NCBI RefSeq assembly: GCF_013031355.1
Contig: NZ_WPZO01000001.1
Span: 186,001-250,000 of the forward strand
Source of the DNA: Ruegeria arenilitoris
GTDB taxonomy: Bacteria; Pseudomonadota; Alphaproteobacteria; Rhodobacterales; Rhodobacteraceae
Direction of reading: 5' to 3'
DNA length: 64,000 nucleotides
Numbering within the stretch: position 1 is the stretch's first letter; each line of letters begins with the position of its first letter. This document shows positions 8,386 to 16,770 of the stretch, piece after piece. Under the pieces are notes generated by a model, which was not told where the DNA came from, ran no database searches, and was given only the letters and a program-made list of their open reading frames with translations. The position numbers and the translations under genes were made by a program.

Positions 8386-9659
8386 TGGTCTCCTCCGGTT
8401 CCGTTTTCCGGTGCTGTCGCACGGCGCAGAAAGGTGATCAGGTCGTCCCGGTCGCTGGCCTGCGTAATTCGCTGCATCGGCATCTTTGATCCCGGTATGT
8501 AGTGGTCTGGCCCCTGATCGAAAAGGGCGTTTATCGTTTCGTCATTCCAAATGATATCAGAGTCTTGCAGCGTGTCCGAGTAGAAATATCCCGGCAGCGT
8601 GCCAGCCTTGCGGCCAAAGATGCCATGCAGGGTCGGGCCCGCGCGCCTTTGCCCATTGGGCGTCAGGCTGTGACAGATCGAGCATTTGCGGGCAAACTGA
8701 CGTTCTCCGTTGCTCATCTTGTCGGGGTTCTTCAGAAAGCTGGGTTCGGCGGCGGCCATCTGCGCCTGATCGCCAAGCGCGGTGACGGGCCAGCTGTACA
8801 TTGCCTCGTCAAGACCGCCTGCGTGCAGATTCTGGCCGTCGGCAGAAAAGGCCAACGCCCAAACCGGCCCGCGCAAGGTGGCGCGGAAATCCTGCGCGAT
8901 ACGCCACTCGGCGGTGTCGATCACCATGATATATCCCTGACCATCTCCCACAGCCAACAGGCTGCGATTCGGGCTGAGCGCCAATGCCAGAATAGGGCGG
9001 CGGTCGAGGGTAAAGTCACGCACCTCCCCGGTGGTCAGGTCCAGAATGCGGGTGACGCCGTCCACCGCGCCATAGCCGATCCAATTGTCGCTGGCGTTCA
9101 GAACCAGTTCATTGATCCCAAATCCGTGTTCGATCAGTCGCTGGGTTTCCTGGCCGCTGGCCACATCCCACACCCGCAGCGTTCCATCCATGCCCGCCGA
9201 ATACAGCGTCGAACCATCCGGGGAAAACGTCACGGCGTTCACGCCGCTGCCCGCCTCAAGCACTTGCGGGGCCGAGCCATCCTCGGGCCACAGCCCTATG
9301 GTGCCGTCCCAACTGGCGGTGGCCACATGGGTTTTCGAGGCCGCAAGCCCCACGATCTTACCCTTGTGCTGGCCGACAATGGCTCCGCCCGGCCACCGAC
9401 GCAGGGTGAAATCATCTCCGGCCGAATAGACCGCTCGACCGTTGAATGCGACAGAGTTGACGGCAGCCTCGTGCCCCTCCAACCATTCTGGCTTGCGGTC
9501 AGACCACAGGCCGACGGAGTTGTCGAAACTGGCCGTGGCGATCCGGCCGTCGGGCGCAGCAGCGATCCCCATGATCGGCCCACCGTGGCCTTTGAGTGTA
9601 AAGAACTCGGCCAAAGCGGGCAGGGGAAACAGCGCCAGTGCCAGAGCCAGCCAGCGCAT
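8382..9659 (-). CDS. WD40-repeat protein fused to a c-type cytochrome
   Basis: A signal peptide (MRWLALALALFPLPALA) is followed by about seven WD40-like blades over residues 20-295; examples are ATASFDNSVGLW, ATASWDGTIGLW and YSAGMDGTLRVW. A cytochrome c domain follows with a single CSICH haem motif at residues 326-330 and the axial Met region in PGSKMPMQRI. The protein is 425 residues and periplasmic. It sits directly behind the cytochrome b subunit gene of formate dehydrogenase (stop TAG immediately followed by ATG), so it probably takes electrons from that complex or docks its partner. The domains are clear; the electron-transfer role is inferred. Confidence 0.88.
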   Translation of the reverse strand: MRWLALALALFPLPALAEFFTLKGHGGPIMGIAAAPDGRIATASFDNSVGLWSDRKPEWLEGHEAAVNSVAFNGRAVYSAGDDFTLRRWPGGAIVGQHKGKIVGLAASKTHVATASWDGTIGLWPEDGSAPQVLEAGSGVNAVTFSPDGSTLYSAGMDGTLRVWDVASGQETQRLIEHGFGINELVLNASDNWIGYGAVDGVTRILDLTTGEVRDFTLDRRPILALALSPNRSLLAVGDGQGYIMVIDTAEWRIAQDFRATLRGPVWALAFSADGQNLHAGGLDEAMYSWPVTALGDQAQMAAAEPSFLKNPDKMSNGERQFARKCSICHSLTPNGQRRAGPTLHGIFGRKAGTLPGYFYSDTLQDSDIIWNDETINALFDQGPDHYIPGSKMPMQRITQASDRDDLITFLRRATAPENGTGGDQ

Positions 9660-10862
9660 CTATTCAGCGGGAGAGGCCGCAGCCTTGTCGGCCTCTTTGT
9701 CCTGCACCTCTTCCAGCCATAGCGAATGGTGCTCGCGCGCCCATTGCTCTTCAACCTCGCCCGTGCCCATCGCATCAAACGCGCCTTCCATGCCGACCGA
9801 GCCTAGGTAGATATGGGCGATGATGATAGCGATGAACACATAGGCGACCATCACGTGCCAGACCTGCGCGTATTGCATCTCTTCCTGTGGCGACATCTGC
9901 GTTGGCAGGTTCAGGCCGAACATCTGTGGTATGCCGGTGGAATTGGCGATCTCGAAGGTTTTGGCAAACATCGGCAGTTCAAACGGGAACAGCAAGGACA
10001 GCCCCGACAAGCTGATCGAGACGCCCAGCAGGATGCAGGCCCAGAAGATCACTTTTTGGCCCGCGTTGAATTTTTTGGCGGGTGGGTGGCTGCCTTTGGT
10101 GAACAGTCCACCTCCTGCGGCCAACCACTTCAGGTCGATGCGGTTGGGAATGTTGTGTGCGATCCAGTTCACGGTGACGATGACCAGCCCCAGCATGAAG
10201 GACCAGGCCAGATTGTTGTGTAGCCATTTGCAGCCCTGGGCGATGGTCGCAAATCCTTCCTTGCCGAAGATCGGGATCAGGAAGTCACGGCCATAGAGAG
10301 TAAGCAACCCGGTCACCCCGAGCACCAGAAAAGACCCGGCGAACAGCCAGTGGCCGAACCGTTCAAAGCCATTGAAACGGGTGACGGTGCGACCGGTTTT
10401 CTCTCCGTCGATGCGGATTTTCCCGCGGATCAGGAAGAACAGAACGATGATGGCGACCATCCCGCCCAAAATGTATGTGCCGTATTCGCGCAGTGGCCCG
10501 GTGCGGAAGTTCAGCCACCACATGCCACCATCCTGAATCAGAACACCCGCTGCGGGCCCTTTGGAGGAAACGGTGGTATCCGCCGAGCCATATCGTATGG
10601 CACGGTAAACATCGCTGTCGGAGGCAACGCCGCGTGTACCCAGTTGCCCCAACAGGCCCTCGGCATTCCCCTGACCGGTGTTTTCCGAGCGATAGCTGTT
10701 GTCCACTTTCTCGCCGCGTTGCCGCGCGAGGATGTCCTCAAGCGTGGTCGCGCCCCCGGTTTGGGCTCGTTCTTCGGTTGTGGCTTCTGCTTCGGTAGAC
10801 TGCGCCAGGGCGGCGCCGGTTAACCCCAGGGCGAACAGGAATGCGATGAATAAGCGGAACAT
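9660..10862 (-). CDS. fdhC: Formate dehydrogenase gamma subunit (membrane cytochrome b)
   Basis: This 400-residue membrane subunit anchors formate dehydrogenase and passes electrons on. It has a signal peptide (MFRLFIAFLFALGLTGAALA), a polar periplasmic segment of about 110 residues, one helix, then a four-helix cytochrome b core. The core carries haem-ligand His residues in RFNGFERFGHWLFAG, HNNLAWSF and QVWHVMVAYVFIA. Its N-terminal extension compared with the ~220-residue E. coli subunit is common in alphaproteobacteria. ATG 10862 has GAGG upstream; the frame extends 13 residues further but without sense. A hairpin separates it from the beta-subunit gene. Confidence 0.92.
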   Translation of the reverse strand: MFRLFIAFLFALGLTGAALAQSTEAEATTEERAQTGGATTLEDILARQRGEKVDNSYRSENTGQGNAEGLLGQLGTRGVASDSDVYRAIRYGSADTTVSSKGPAAGVLIQDGGMWWLNFRTGPLREYGTYILGGMVAIIVLFFLIRGKIRIDGEKTGRTVTRFNGFERFGHWLFAGSFLVLGVTGLLTLYGRDFLIPIFGKEGFATIAQGCKWLHNNLAWSFMLGLVIVTVNWIAHNIPNRIDLKWLAAGGGLFTKGSHPPAKKFNAGQKVIFWACILLGVSISLSGLSLLFPFELPMFAKTFEIANSTGIPQMFGLNLPTQMSPQEEMQYAQVWHVMVAYVFIAIIIAHIYLGSVGMEGAFDAMGTGEVEEQWAREHHSLWLEEVQDKEADKAAASPAE

Positions 10863-10888
10863 CTGAACCTCGGTCAAAATTCCAAAGC

Positions 10889-10921
10889 AGGCGACCCGCA
10901 TGGGCGGGTCACCTGTTTTTT
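10889..10921 (+). terminator. Terminator-like hairpin between fdhB and fdhC, oriented on the + strand
   Basis: An 11-bp stem with one G-U/A-C-type variation (AGGCGACCCGC / GCGGGTCACCT, loop ATGG) is followed by GTTTTTT on the plus strand. The operon runs on the minus strand, where the same structure is an uninterrupted hairpin (one G-U pair) preceded by an A-run and lacking a T-run behind it. It could stabilise or process the fdh mRNA and block antisense transcription. Confidence 0.5.
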
Positions 10922-10932
10922 AAACAGACGGA

Positions 10933-11526
10933 TCAGCCGTCTTTCTGGTCGTAAGCCGTGCCCCAGCCCCACGCGCCCGAGCCAAACCCGCGCGCGACGA
11001 CACGCTCGCGGTAAATGGCCGAGACCACGTCGCCGTCACCGGCAAGCAGGGCCTTGGTGGAACACATCTCGGCGCAGAGGGGCAGTTTGCCCTCGGCGAT
11101 CCGGTTGCGACCATATTTGGCAAACTCTGCGGTCGAGTGCGTTTCCTCGGGGCCGCCAGCGCAGAAGGTACATTTGTCCATCTTGCCGCGCGATCCGAAG
11201 TTGCCCGCCTGCGGGTATTGCGGCGCGCCGAACGGGCACGCATAGAAACAATAGCCGCAGCCGATGCACAGGTCCTTGGAGTGCAGGACGACCCCTTCTT
11301 CGTTCTGATAGAAGCAGTCGACCGGGCACACCGCCATGCATGGCGCATCCGAACAATGCATACAGGCCACCGAGATCGAGCGTTCGCCCGGGTTGCCGTC
11401 ATTGATCGTCACCACCCTGCGGCGGTTGATGCCCCATGGGACCTCGTGCTCGTTCTTGCACGCGGTGACGCAGGCGTTGCATTCGATGCAGCGTTCAGCG
11501 TCGCAGAGAAACTTTGCTCTAGCCAT
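10933..11526 (-). CDS. fdhB: Formate dehydrogenase beta subunit (four [4Fe-4S] clusters)
   Basis: This 197-residue iron-sulfur subunit passes electrons between the alpha and gamma subunits. Four Cys groups are visible: [36 protein letters not shown] and CTFC with the late CAEMC. It lacks the C-terminal membrane helix of E. coli FdnH/FdoH and so resembles the short Wolinella-type subunit. A GGAGGA sequence lies upstream, and the gap to fdhA is 11 bases, so both are made together. The location follows the Tat-exported alpha subunit (periplasmic side), which is an inference. Confidence 0.93.
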   Translation of the reverse strand: MARAKFLCDAERCIECNACVTACKNEHEVPWGINRRRVVTINDGNPGERSISVACMHCSDAPCMAVCPVDCFYQNEEGVVLHSKDLCIGCGYCFYACPFGAPQYPQAGNFGSRGKMDKCTFCAGGPEETHSTAEFAKYGRNRIAEGKLPLCAEMCSTKALLAGDGDVVSAIYRERVVARGFGSGAWGWGTAYDQKDG

Positions 11527-11537
11527 TATCGTCCTCC

Positions 11538-14432
11538 TTACGCTGCCGAGATTTTGCAGAGAGTCGCTTTGGTCTCCTGCATCTGGGTCACTGAATCGTA
11601 GCCATAGGTCTGGGCGGTGTTGGAACTTTCACCCAAGACATAAGGATCGGCTCCTGCGGGGTATTTGTGCCGCAGGTCTTCACCTTGGAAATGGCCGCCA
11701 AAGTGGAATGGCATGAAGGCCACGCCGGCGCCGACCCTGTTGGTCAGCATCGCCATCACCTTGACCTTGCCGCCTTCGGGACCTTCGACCCAGACCTGTT
11801 GCCCGTCACGGATACCAAGGTTGTTGGCATCGCGCGGGTTGATCTCGACGAACATGTCCTGCTGCAGCTCGGCCAGCCACGGGTTCGACCGGGTTTCTTC
11901 GCCGCCGCCTTCATATTCGACCAGACGACCAGACGTGAGGATTATCGGGTAATCCTTTGAAAAGTCGTTCTTTTGGATCGAGGCATAAAGGGTGGGCAGG
12001 CGATAGGCCTGACGGTCCTCGTAGGTCGGATAGTCCTCCACCAGATCGCGCCGGTTGGTATAGAGCGGTTCGCGATGCAGTGGAATCGGATCCGGGAAGG
12101 TCCAGACGACCGCGCGGGCTTTGGCGTTCCCGAAGGGCGCGCAGCCATGCTCGATCGCAACCCGCTGGATGCCGCCTGACAGGTCGGTTTTCCAGTTGGT
12201 CTCTGGTCCCGCAACGGCGTCGATGGCGGCACGTTCTTCGGCCGTCAGGTCACCGTCCCAACCAAGGTCCATCAGCATCTGCATCGTGAATTCGGGATAG
12301 CCATCCTGAATTTCCGATCCAGCGCTATAGACCCCTTCGGCCAGCAGGTTGTCGCCATCACGTTCCACGCCAAAGCGCGCGCGGAAGGTCAGGCCGCCTT
12401 CGGCCACCGGTTTGGACATGTCATAGAGGTTTGGTGTCCCTGTATGACCCATTTCCGGCGTTCCCCAGCAGGGCCAGGGTAGGCCATAGTACTCGCCGTC
12501 GTTTGGTCCACCAATGGCTTGCAGCGTGGTTCTGTCGAACGTGTGCTGGTTGGCCATGTGGCTTTTCAGACGTTCTGGCGACTGACCGGTATAGCCGATG
12601 GTCCAGAGGCCCCTGTTGAACTCACGCGTGATGCTTTCAACATTGGGGGTTTCGGGGTCGTCCATCTCGATATTGCGGAACAGCCGATCCGCCCAGCCGA
12701 ACTTGTTGGCGAATTTGGCCATGATGACCTCGTCCGGCAGGCTTTCGAACAGCGGTTCTACCACCTTGTCGCGCCACTGCAGCGAACGGTTCGACGCCGT
12801 GACCGAGCCACGGGTTTCGAACTGCGTACAGGCGGGCAACAGGTAGACGCCATCGGTGCGGTCATGCAGAACGGCCGAGACGGTGGGATACGGGTCGATT
12901 ACGACCAGCATGTCCAGCTTCTCCATCGCCGTTTTCATCTCCGGGCCTCGCGTTTGCGAGTTCGGAGCGTGACCCCACAGAACCATGGCGCGGACGTTGT
13001 TGTCCTGATCCATGTTAGCCGGGTCTTCCAGAACACCGTCGATCCAGCGCGAGACCGGGATGCCGCGCTCGTTCATTAGCGGCTTGTCCTTGCCTTCCTT
13101 GTCCTTGATCGTGGCGAACTGACCTTTCAGCCAATCCAGATCTTCACCCCAGACGCGGCTCCAATGGCCCCATGCGCCGTTCGACAACCCGTAATAGCCG
13201 GGCAGGGTGTGGGACAGGACACCAAGGTCCGTCGCGCCCTGCACGTTGTCATGGCCACGGAAGATGTTGGTGCCACCACCCGAGGTGCCCATGTTGCCCA
13301 AGGCAAGCTGAAGCACGCAGTAAGCACGGGTGTTGTTGTTGCCATTGGTGTGCTGTGTGCCGCCCATACACCAGATCACGGTGCCGGGACGGTTGTTGGC
13401 CATGGTGCGTGCAACACGTTTTAGCTGCGATCCCGGAGTACCGGTGACACGTTCGACCTCATCCGGGTTCCACTTGGCAACCTCTTCACGGATCTGGTCC
13501 ATACCCCAGACGCGGGTGCGGATGAACTCTTTGTCCTCCCAGCCGTTGTCGAAGATGTGCCACAGGATTCCCCAGATCAAAGCAACGTCTGTGCCGGGGC
13601 GGAACCGGACATATTCATCCGCATGCGCCGCGGTGCGCGTGAAGCGCGGGTCGCAGACGATCAGCGGGGCGTTGTTCTGCTCTTTCGCGCGCAGAACGTG
13701 CAGCAGCGAAACGGGATGGGCCTCGGCCGGGTTGCCGCCGATGATGAAGATGGCCCGAGAGTTATGGATGTCATTGTACGAGTTGGTCATGGCGCCGTAG
13801 CCCCATGTATTCGCAACACCCGCAACCGTGGTTGAGTGGCAGATACGGGCCTGATGGTCCACGTTGTTCGTGCCCCAGTAGGCGGCGAACTTGCGGAACA
13901 GATAGGCCTGTTCGTTGTTGTGCTTCGCCGAACCCAGCCAGTACACGCTGTCCGGTCCGGATTCCTCGCGGATGCTCATCATGCCGTCGCCGATCTCGTT
14001 GATCGCCTCTTCCCAGCTGATGCGCTTCCACTCGCCACCTTCCTTTTTCATCGGGTATTTCAGGCGGCGTTCGCCATGGGCATGCTCGCGAACCGAGGCC
14101 CCCTTGGCGCAGTGTGCACCCAGATTAAACGGGCTGTCCCATCCGGGTTCCTGTCCGATCCAGACGCCGTTCTGCACTTCGGCGACAACGGTACAGCCGA
14201 CCGAACAGTGGGTGCATACGGATTTGATGTTTTCGACGGCGGTGTTGGCCGCTGTTTGGGCGCTGGCTGGCGTCACGGTTCCACCCGTGGCGCTGATCGC
14301 GGCGAGGCCGCCGATCGTCAGGCCCGAGCCACGCAGGAATGCGCGGCGATCGACGGTTTTCTCGCCGATTTGGGACAGGATACTTGTCCGCTGGGGGCGT
14401 CTCGCAACCCCGTTGGTCTTTTTCCTTAACAT
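11538..14432 (-). CDS. fdhA: Formate dehydrogenase alpha subunit (Mo/W-bis-MGD catalytic subunit)
   Basis: This 964-residue subunit oxidises formate to CO2. A Tat signal ([10 protein letters not shown], twin Arg at residues 29-30) directs it to the periplasm. One [4Fe-4S] site is formed by Cys73, Cys76, Cys80 (CTHCSVGC) and Cys108. The active-site pair is Cys198-His199 in ARICHSTT, so this is the cysteine and not the selenocysteine form; no in-frame TGA is needed. The C-terminal molybdopterin-dinucleotide-binding domain starts near residue 830 ([21 protein letters not shown] in part). Neighbouring tupBCA suggests tungsten as the metal, though molybdenum cannot be excluded from sequence. Confidence 0.95.
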   Translation of the reverse strand: MLRKKTNGVARRPQRTSILSQIGEKTVDRRAFLRGSGLTIGGLAAISATGGTVTPASAQTAANTAVENIKSVCTHCSVGCTVVAEVQNGVWIGQEPGWDSPFNLGAHCAKGASVREHAHGERRLKYPMKKEGGEWKRISWEEAINEIGDGMMSIREESGPDSVYWLGSAKHNNEQAYLFRKFAAYWGTNNVDHQARICHSTTVAGVANTWGYGAMTNSYNDIHNSRAIFIIGGNPAEAHPVSLLHVLRAKEQNNAPLIVCDPRFTRTAAHADEYVRFRPGTDVALIWGILWHIFDNGWEDKEFIRTRVWGMDQIREEVAKWNPDEVERVTGTPGSQLKRVARTMANNRPGTVIWCMGGTQHTNGNNNTRAYCVLQLALGNMGTSGGGTNIFRGHDNVQGATDLGVLSHTLPGYYGLSNGAWGHWSRVWGEDLDWLKGQFATIKDKEGKDKPLMNERGIPVSRWIDGVLEDPANMDQDNNVRAMVLWGHAPNSQTRGPEMKTAMEKLDMLVVIDPYPTVSAVLHDRTDGVYLLPACTQFETRGSVTASNRSLQWRDKVVEPLFESLPDEVIMAKFANKFGWADRLFRNIEMDDPETPNVESITREFNRGLWTIGYTGQSPERLKSHMANQHTFDRTTLQAIGGPNDGEYYGLPWPCWGTPEMGHTGTPNLYDMSKPVAEGGLTFRARFGVERDGDNLLAEGVYSAGSEIQDGYPEFTMQMLMDLGWDGDLTAEERAAIDAVAGPETNWKTDLSGGIQRVAIEHGCAPFGNAKARAVVWTFPDPIPLHREPLYTNRRDLVEDYPTYEDRQAYRLPTLYASIQKNDFSKDYPIILTSGRLVEYEGGGEETRSNPWLAELQQDMFVEINPRDANNLGIRDGQQVWVEGPEGGKVKVMAMLTNRVGAGVAFMPFHFGGHFQGEDLRHKYPAGADPYVLGESSNTAQTYGYDSVTQMQETKATLCKISAA

Positions 14433-14564
14433 TGGTTTCCTCCCTTGCTCGCCATGTAAGCCATGGCTGGCTTGGTACTTCTGCTGCCGACGTCAGGGCC
14501 AATCGCAACCGTCAGTCGGGTGGTGACAACGTCCGGGCAGTGGGCCGGGCGAGGTCGAGGCGGC

Positions 14565-14753
14565 TTAGAAGCGCGCGCTTTCCAGATACGCGCGGGTATG
14601 CGCGGTGTCCTGCATCCGGGTTTCGTCCGTTGGCAGTTCGCCTGCCTCGGCTTTCCCGGTCAGGGTGGCGGCGGCAACGGCAGCAGGCGCTGCGGTTCCG
14701 GCCAGTTTTAGGAAGTCGCGGCGCGTGGCACCTTCTTCCTTGGTCTTGCTCAT
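14565..14753 (-). CDS. Small Tat-signal protein of formate dehydrogenase operons
   Basis: This 62-residue protein consists of a Tat signal (RRDFLKLAGTAAPAAVAAAT) and a short polar tail (ELPTDETRMQDTAHTRAYL). Such proteins are regularly encoded just before fdhA in proteobacteria (formate dehydrogenase region Tat-target family). ATG 14753 has GGAGGAG upstream at correct spacing; the frame runs 6 codons further. The family is recognised by arrangement and the twin-Arg motif; the function is unknown but is presumed to help assembly or export of FdhA. Confidence 0.85.
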   Translation of the reverse strand: MSKTKEEGATRRDFLKLAGTAAPAAVAAATLTGKAEAGELPTDETRMQDTAHTRAYLESARF

Positions 14754-14811
14754 GGGCTCCTCCTTTCCCATTTGCGATTTAGCGCCAACTCGGGCGCTGG
14801 CGAGTGGCGGG

Positions 14812-15423
14812 TTATGCCGCCGTCATTCGGAACGCCTCCCGCTCTATCTCCATGAATACCCGACCGGCGGTGCCGACCGAGGCATAGAGAACCGAGTTTT
14901 CAGCAGCTTCCAAATCCGAATAGAAATGCGTGGCCCAGGGGCCGATATGCTTGTTCCAGAACGCTTTCTGATCCTCGAGCGAAGCGGGCGCGCCAAAGCG
15001 GCCTACAATCATGCCCGCCATCATCTCCATCAGCGATGCGATGTTGTCTTCGGGTTCGAACACGTTCTGCGCCCGAGTGATGCCGCGAGCGGCCATGTCG
15101 TTGCGCAGCTGGGCCAGAGGTTTCTCGTTCAGGAATCCGGTCAGGTAGAAACTGGCATAGGGCAGCAACTCACCGCGTCCCAACCCGATGAACAGGGCGT
15201 TGAACTCACGTTCCGCCGCCGCGGGTTTGGTCACCTTTGCCACTCGCGCCATGGCCTGAATGGCCTGACCCAAGTCAGTCTCATCCCCGGTCAGACCAGC
15301 CACCTGATCCAGCAGCAACTGATCCGGCGGTGCTGCCAGCATCAGTCCGAGGAAGTTGTAGAAATCCGCGCGCAGTCGATCCTCGGCCGAAACATCCAGA
15401 TTTTGCGCGTTGCTTGCGGCCAT
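14812..15423 (-). CDS. TorD/DmsD-family molybdoenzyme chaperone
   Basis: This 203-residue all-helical cytosolic protein matches the TorD family. It has an early RADFYNFLGLML segment, the central EREFNALFIGLGRGELLPYAS segment (the E..x.LF.G...... P..S pattern), and the late EPEDNIASLMEMMAGMIVG with HIGPWA. Such chaperones bind the Tat signal of the catalytic subunit and help cofactor insertion, so FdhA is the likely client. ATG 15423 has AAGGAT upstream overlapping the preceding stop; a TTG 15 bases upstream is the longer alternative. Confidence 0.88.
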   Translation of the reverse strand: MAASNAQNLDVSAEDRLRADFYNFLGLMLAAPPDQLLLDQVAGLTGDETDLGQAIQAMARVAKVTKPAAAEREFNALFIGLGRGELLPYASFYLTGFLNEKPLAQLRNDMAARGITRAQNVFEPEDNIASLMEMMAGMIVGRFGAPASLEDQKAFWNKHIGPWATHFYSDLEAAENSVLYASVGTAGRVFMEIEREAFRMTAA

Positions 15424-15427
15424 GGGG

Positions 15428-15988
15428 TTATCCTTCAAACTCGAATTTCATGCGGCGTGGGGTGGGGCGCAGGTCGACCTCTTCGGGGGCTTCTGCCTCG
15501 GCTGTCACAACCGGTTCAGGCGTCGGTTCATCGATCACTTCTGGCTCCGGTTCTTCGGTGACGGGATCGGGCTCACTCTCTTCGGACTCTGCTGCCAAGG
15601 CTTCGATATGGGCCAACATACCCTTGCCGACTTGATAGGCGGTGGGGATGTTTTCGATCACGCAGGCAGCGTCGGTATAGTCCTCGCCATAGTCAACCAG
15701 CCCGTCCACATTGGCCAACACGGGGTTCAGCCGCCACAACCTCCGCAGCGCGCGTCGGCGCAGACGGTCGGGCACCGCCTTGGCCATGAAACCCGAGACG
15801 TCATCCCCAACCTGCAACTGATCGGGGTCGGGCAGGTTGAACTCGGCCAGTATCTCGGCATCCGACTTTTCTTCCAGTTCAGCCTGCTGCGCTACGATGG
15901 CTTGTTCCTCGGCCGCGATAACCTCAGCTTCGGCCTCGGCCTGAACAGCGGCCTTGCGTCGGGACCAGAAATCGCGGGCTTGCGTCAT
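15428..15988 (-). CDS. DUF3306 family protein
   Basis: This 186-residue soluble protein opens with FWSRRKAA and carries the DUF3306 core: AEFNLPDPDQL, FMAKAVPDRLRRRALRRLW and DGLVDYGEDYTD. The C-terminal 60 residues are Glu/Pro-rich and low complexity. DUF3306 proteins occur with DUF3305 and formate dehydrogenase genes; their function is not established. The gene overlaps the DUF3305 gene by 4 bases and ends 4 bases before the TorD-type start, so the three are co-translated. Confidence 0.88.
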   Translation of the reverse strand: MTQARDFWSRRKAAVQAEAEAEVIAAEEQAIVAQQAELEEKSDAEILAEFNLPDPDQLQVGDDVSGFMAKAVPDRLRRRALRRLWRLNPVLANVDGLVDYGEDYTDAACVIENIPTAYQVGKGMLAHIEALAAESEESEPDPVTEEPEPEVIDEPTPEPVVTAEAEAPEEVDLRPTPRRMKFEFEG

Positions 15989-16539
15989 TGCACGATCCTC
16001 CGCGGGGCGCGGTAGACATCCGAGGCCTGACGGATACGGGCATCGCCCTTGCCGTCCTCGACCAGATCTGTCCGCTTCTTGTCGCGGCGCCGTTTGACAA
16101 AGACCTCATCGCGGTGGTGCTCCAGCGCGAAATCCCGAACCCAGGCGATCAACCCTTCGGTCATGGGGATTTTTTCGACGATCTCTTCCCCGGTGTCGGC
16201 ATAGTCCTGCCCCTCGAACGGGGACGCCGTGATCAGCACCGCATCCATAGGCCGTTCGCCATCCAGAGCGTCACGCAAAATAAGGTAGATTGAGGGCTGG
16301 CCGTCTGAGAGGTTGACCATGTAGGCCTCGGTCTCATCTGCCCATAATGTAAGCGGGAGGGTCGCCGCGTGATACTCCACAGCTTCACCCTCGCGGCGCA
16401 GTTCCTGCCAGTCGGCAGGTCCAGCACCGGGCAAAACGGCAACTGCGCGCCAGTTCCATTTCGCCCAGCGGGTTACACCGGGTGTTTTGCGCACGACGAC
16501 GCCGATTGGCATTTCAATCTGGCTTGCGGCCTTCGCCAC
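15985..16539 (-). CDS. DUF3305 family protein, first gene of the formate dehydrogenase operon
   Basis: This 184-residue soluble protein shows the DUF3305 features: MPIGVVVRKTPGVTRWAKW near the N-terminus, then HAATLPLTLWADETEAYMVN and QPSIYLILRD. A basic C-terminus (KRRRDKKR) follows. It begins the minus-strand operon; GGAGGAC lies before the ATG. DUF3305 is found beside formate dehydrogenase and ferredoxin genes, but the role (maturation is often suspected) is unknown. Confidence 0.88.
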   Translation of the reverse strand: MAKAASQIEMPIGVVVRKTPGVTRWAKWNWRAVAVLPGAGPADWQELRREGEAVEYHAATLPLTLWADETEAYMVNLSDGQPSIYLILRDALDGERPMDAVLITASPFEGQDYADTGEEIVEKIPMTEGLIAWVRDFALEHHRDEVFVKRRRDKKRTDLVEDGKGDARIRQASDVYRAPRRIVQ

Positions 16540-16573
16540 TTAGTCCTCCCCGGAAGGCTCTCCCCTGCCTTCC

Positions 16574-16639
16574 ATTGCGTCCACTATGGTACACAATCTG
16601 GCTTTGTGCCAAGCCTGAACTGCTCCGAATGGACGCAAT
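16574..16639. promoter_or_regulatory. Divergent fdh control region: inverted repeat flanking a promoter
   Basis: ATTGCGTCCA (16574-16583) and its exact reverse complement TGGACGCAAT (16630-16639) lie 46 bases apart. Between them, on the minus strand, is a fair sigma-70 pair for the fdh operon: TTGGCA (16607-16612) and CATAGT (16583-16588), spacer 18. The spacer also contains CACAA-N7-TTGTG (16592-16608). The layout fits a repressor or activator binding two sites around the promoter. The repeats are seen; the function is inferred. Confidence 0.5.
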
Positions 16640-16705
16640 CACCGATTGTTTATGAGTCTGCGCCATTTCATGGACCCTGTACGCAGGTAGTTTGACCTGC
16701 GGGGA

Positions 16706-16733
16706 TTGCCACTTTTAGCAGACACCCTAATCT
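16706..16733 (+). promoter_or_regulatory. Candidate promoter of the ferredoxin gene
   Basis: TTGCCA (16706-16711) and TAATCT (16728-16733) are 16 bases apart, in front of the plus-strand ferredoxin gene. The -35 hexamer matches in 5 of 6 positions and the -10 hexamer in 3, so this is only a candidate. Confidence 0.35.
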
Positions 16734-16770
16734 GAACCTCAGAAGGGAAGGACGTCCGGGAGGGGAGGCC

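Noticed and set aside
8502..9722. 406-codon plus-strand frame opposite the WD40-cytochrome gene
   Set aside because: The minus strand has signal peptide, WD40 blades and CSICH; the plus frame is a mirror with no motifs.
12132..12164. Possible selenocysteine in the formate dehydrogenase alpha subunit
   Set aside because: The active-site codon encodes Cys198 and the frame has no internal TGA, so no selenocysteine is needed.
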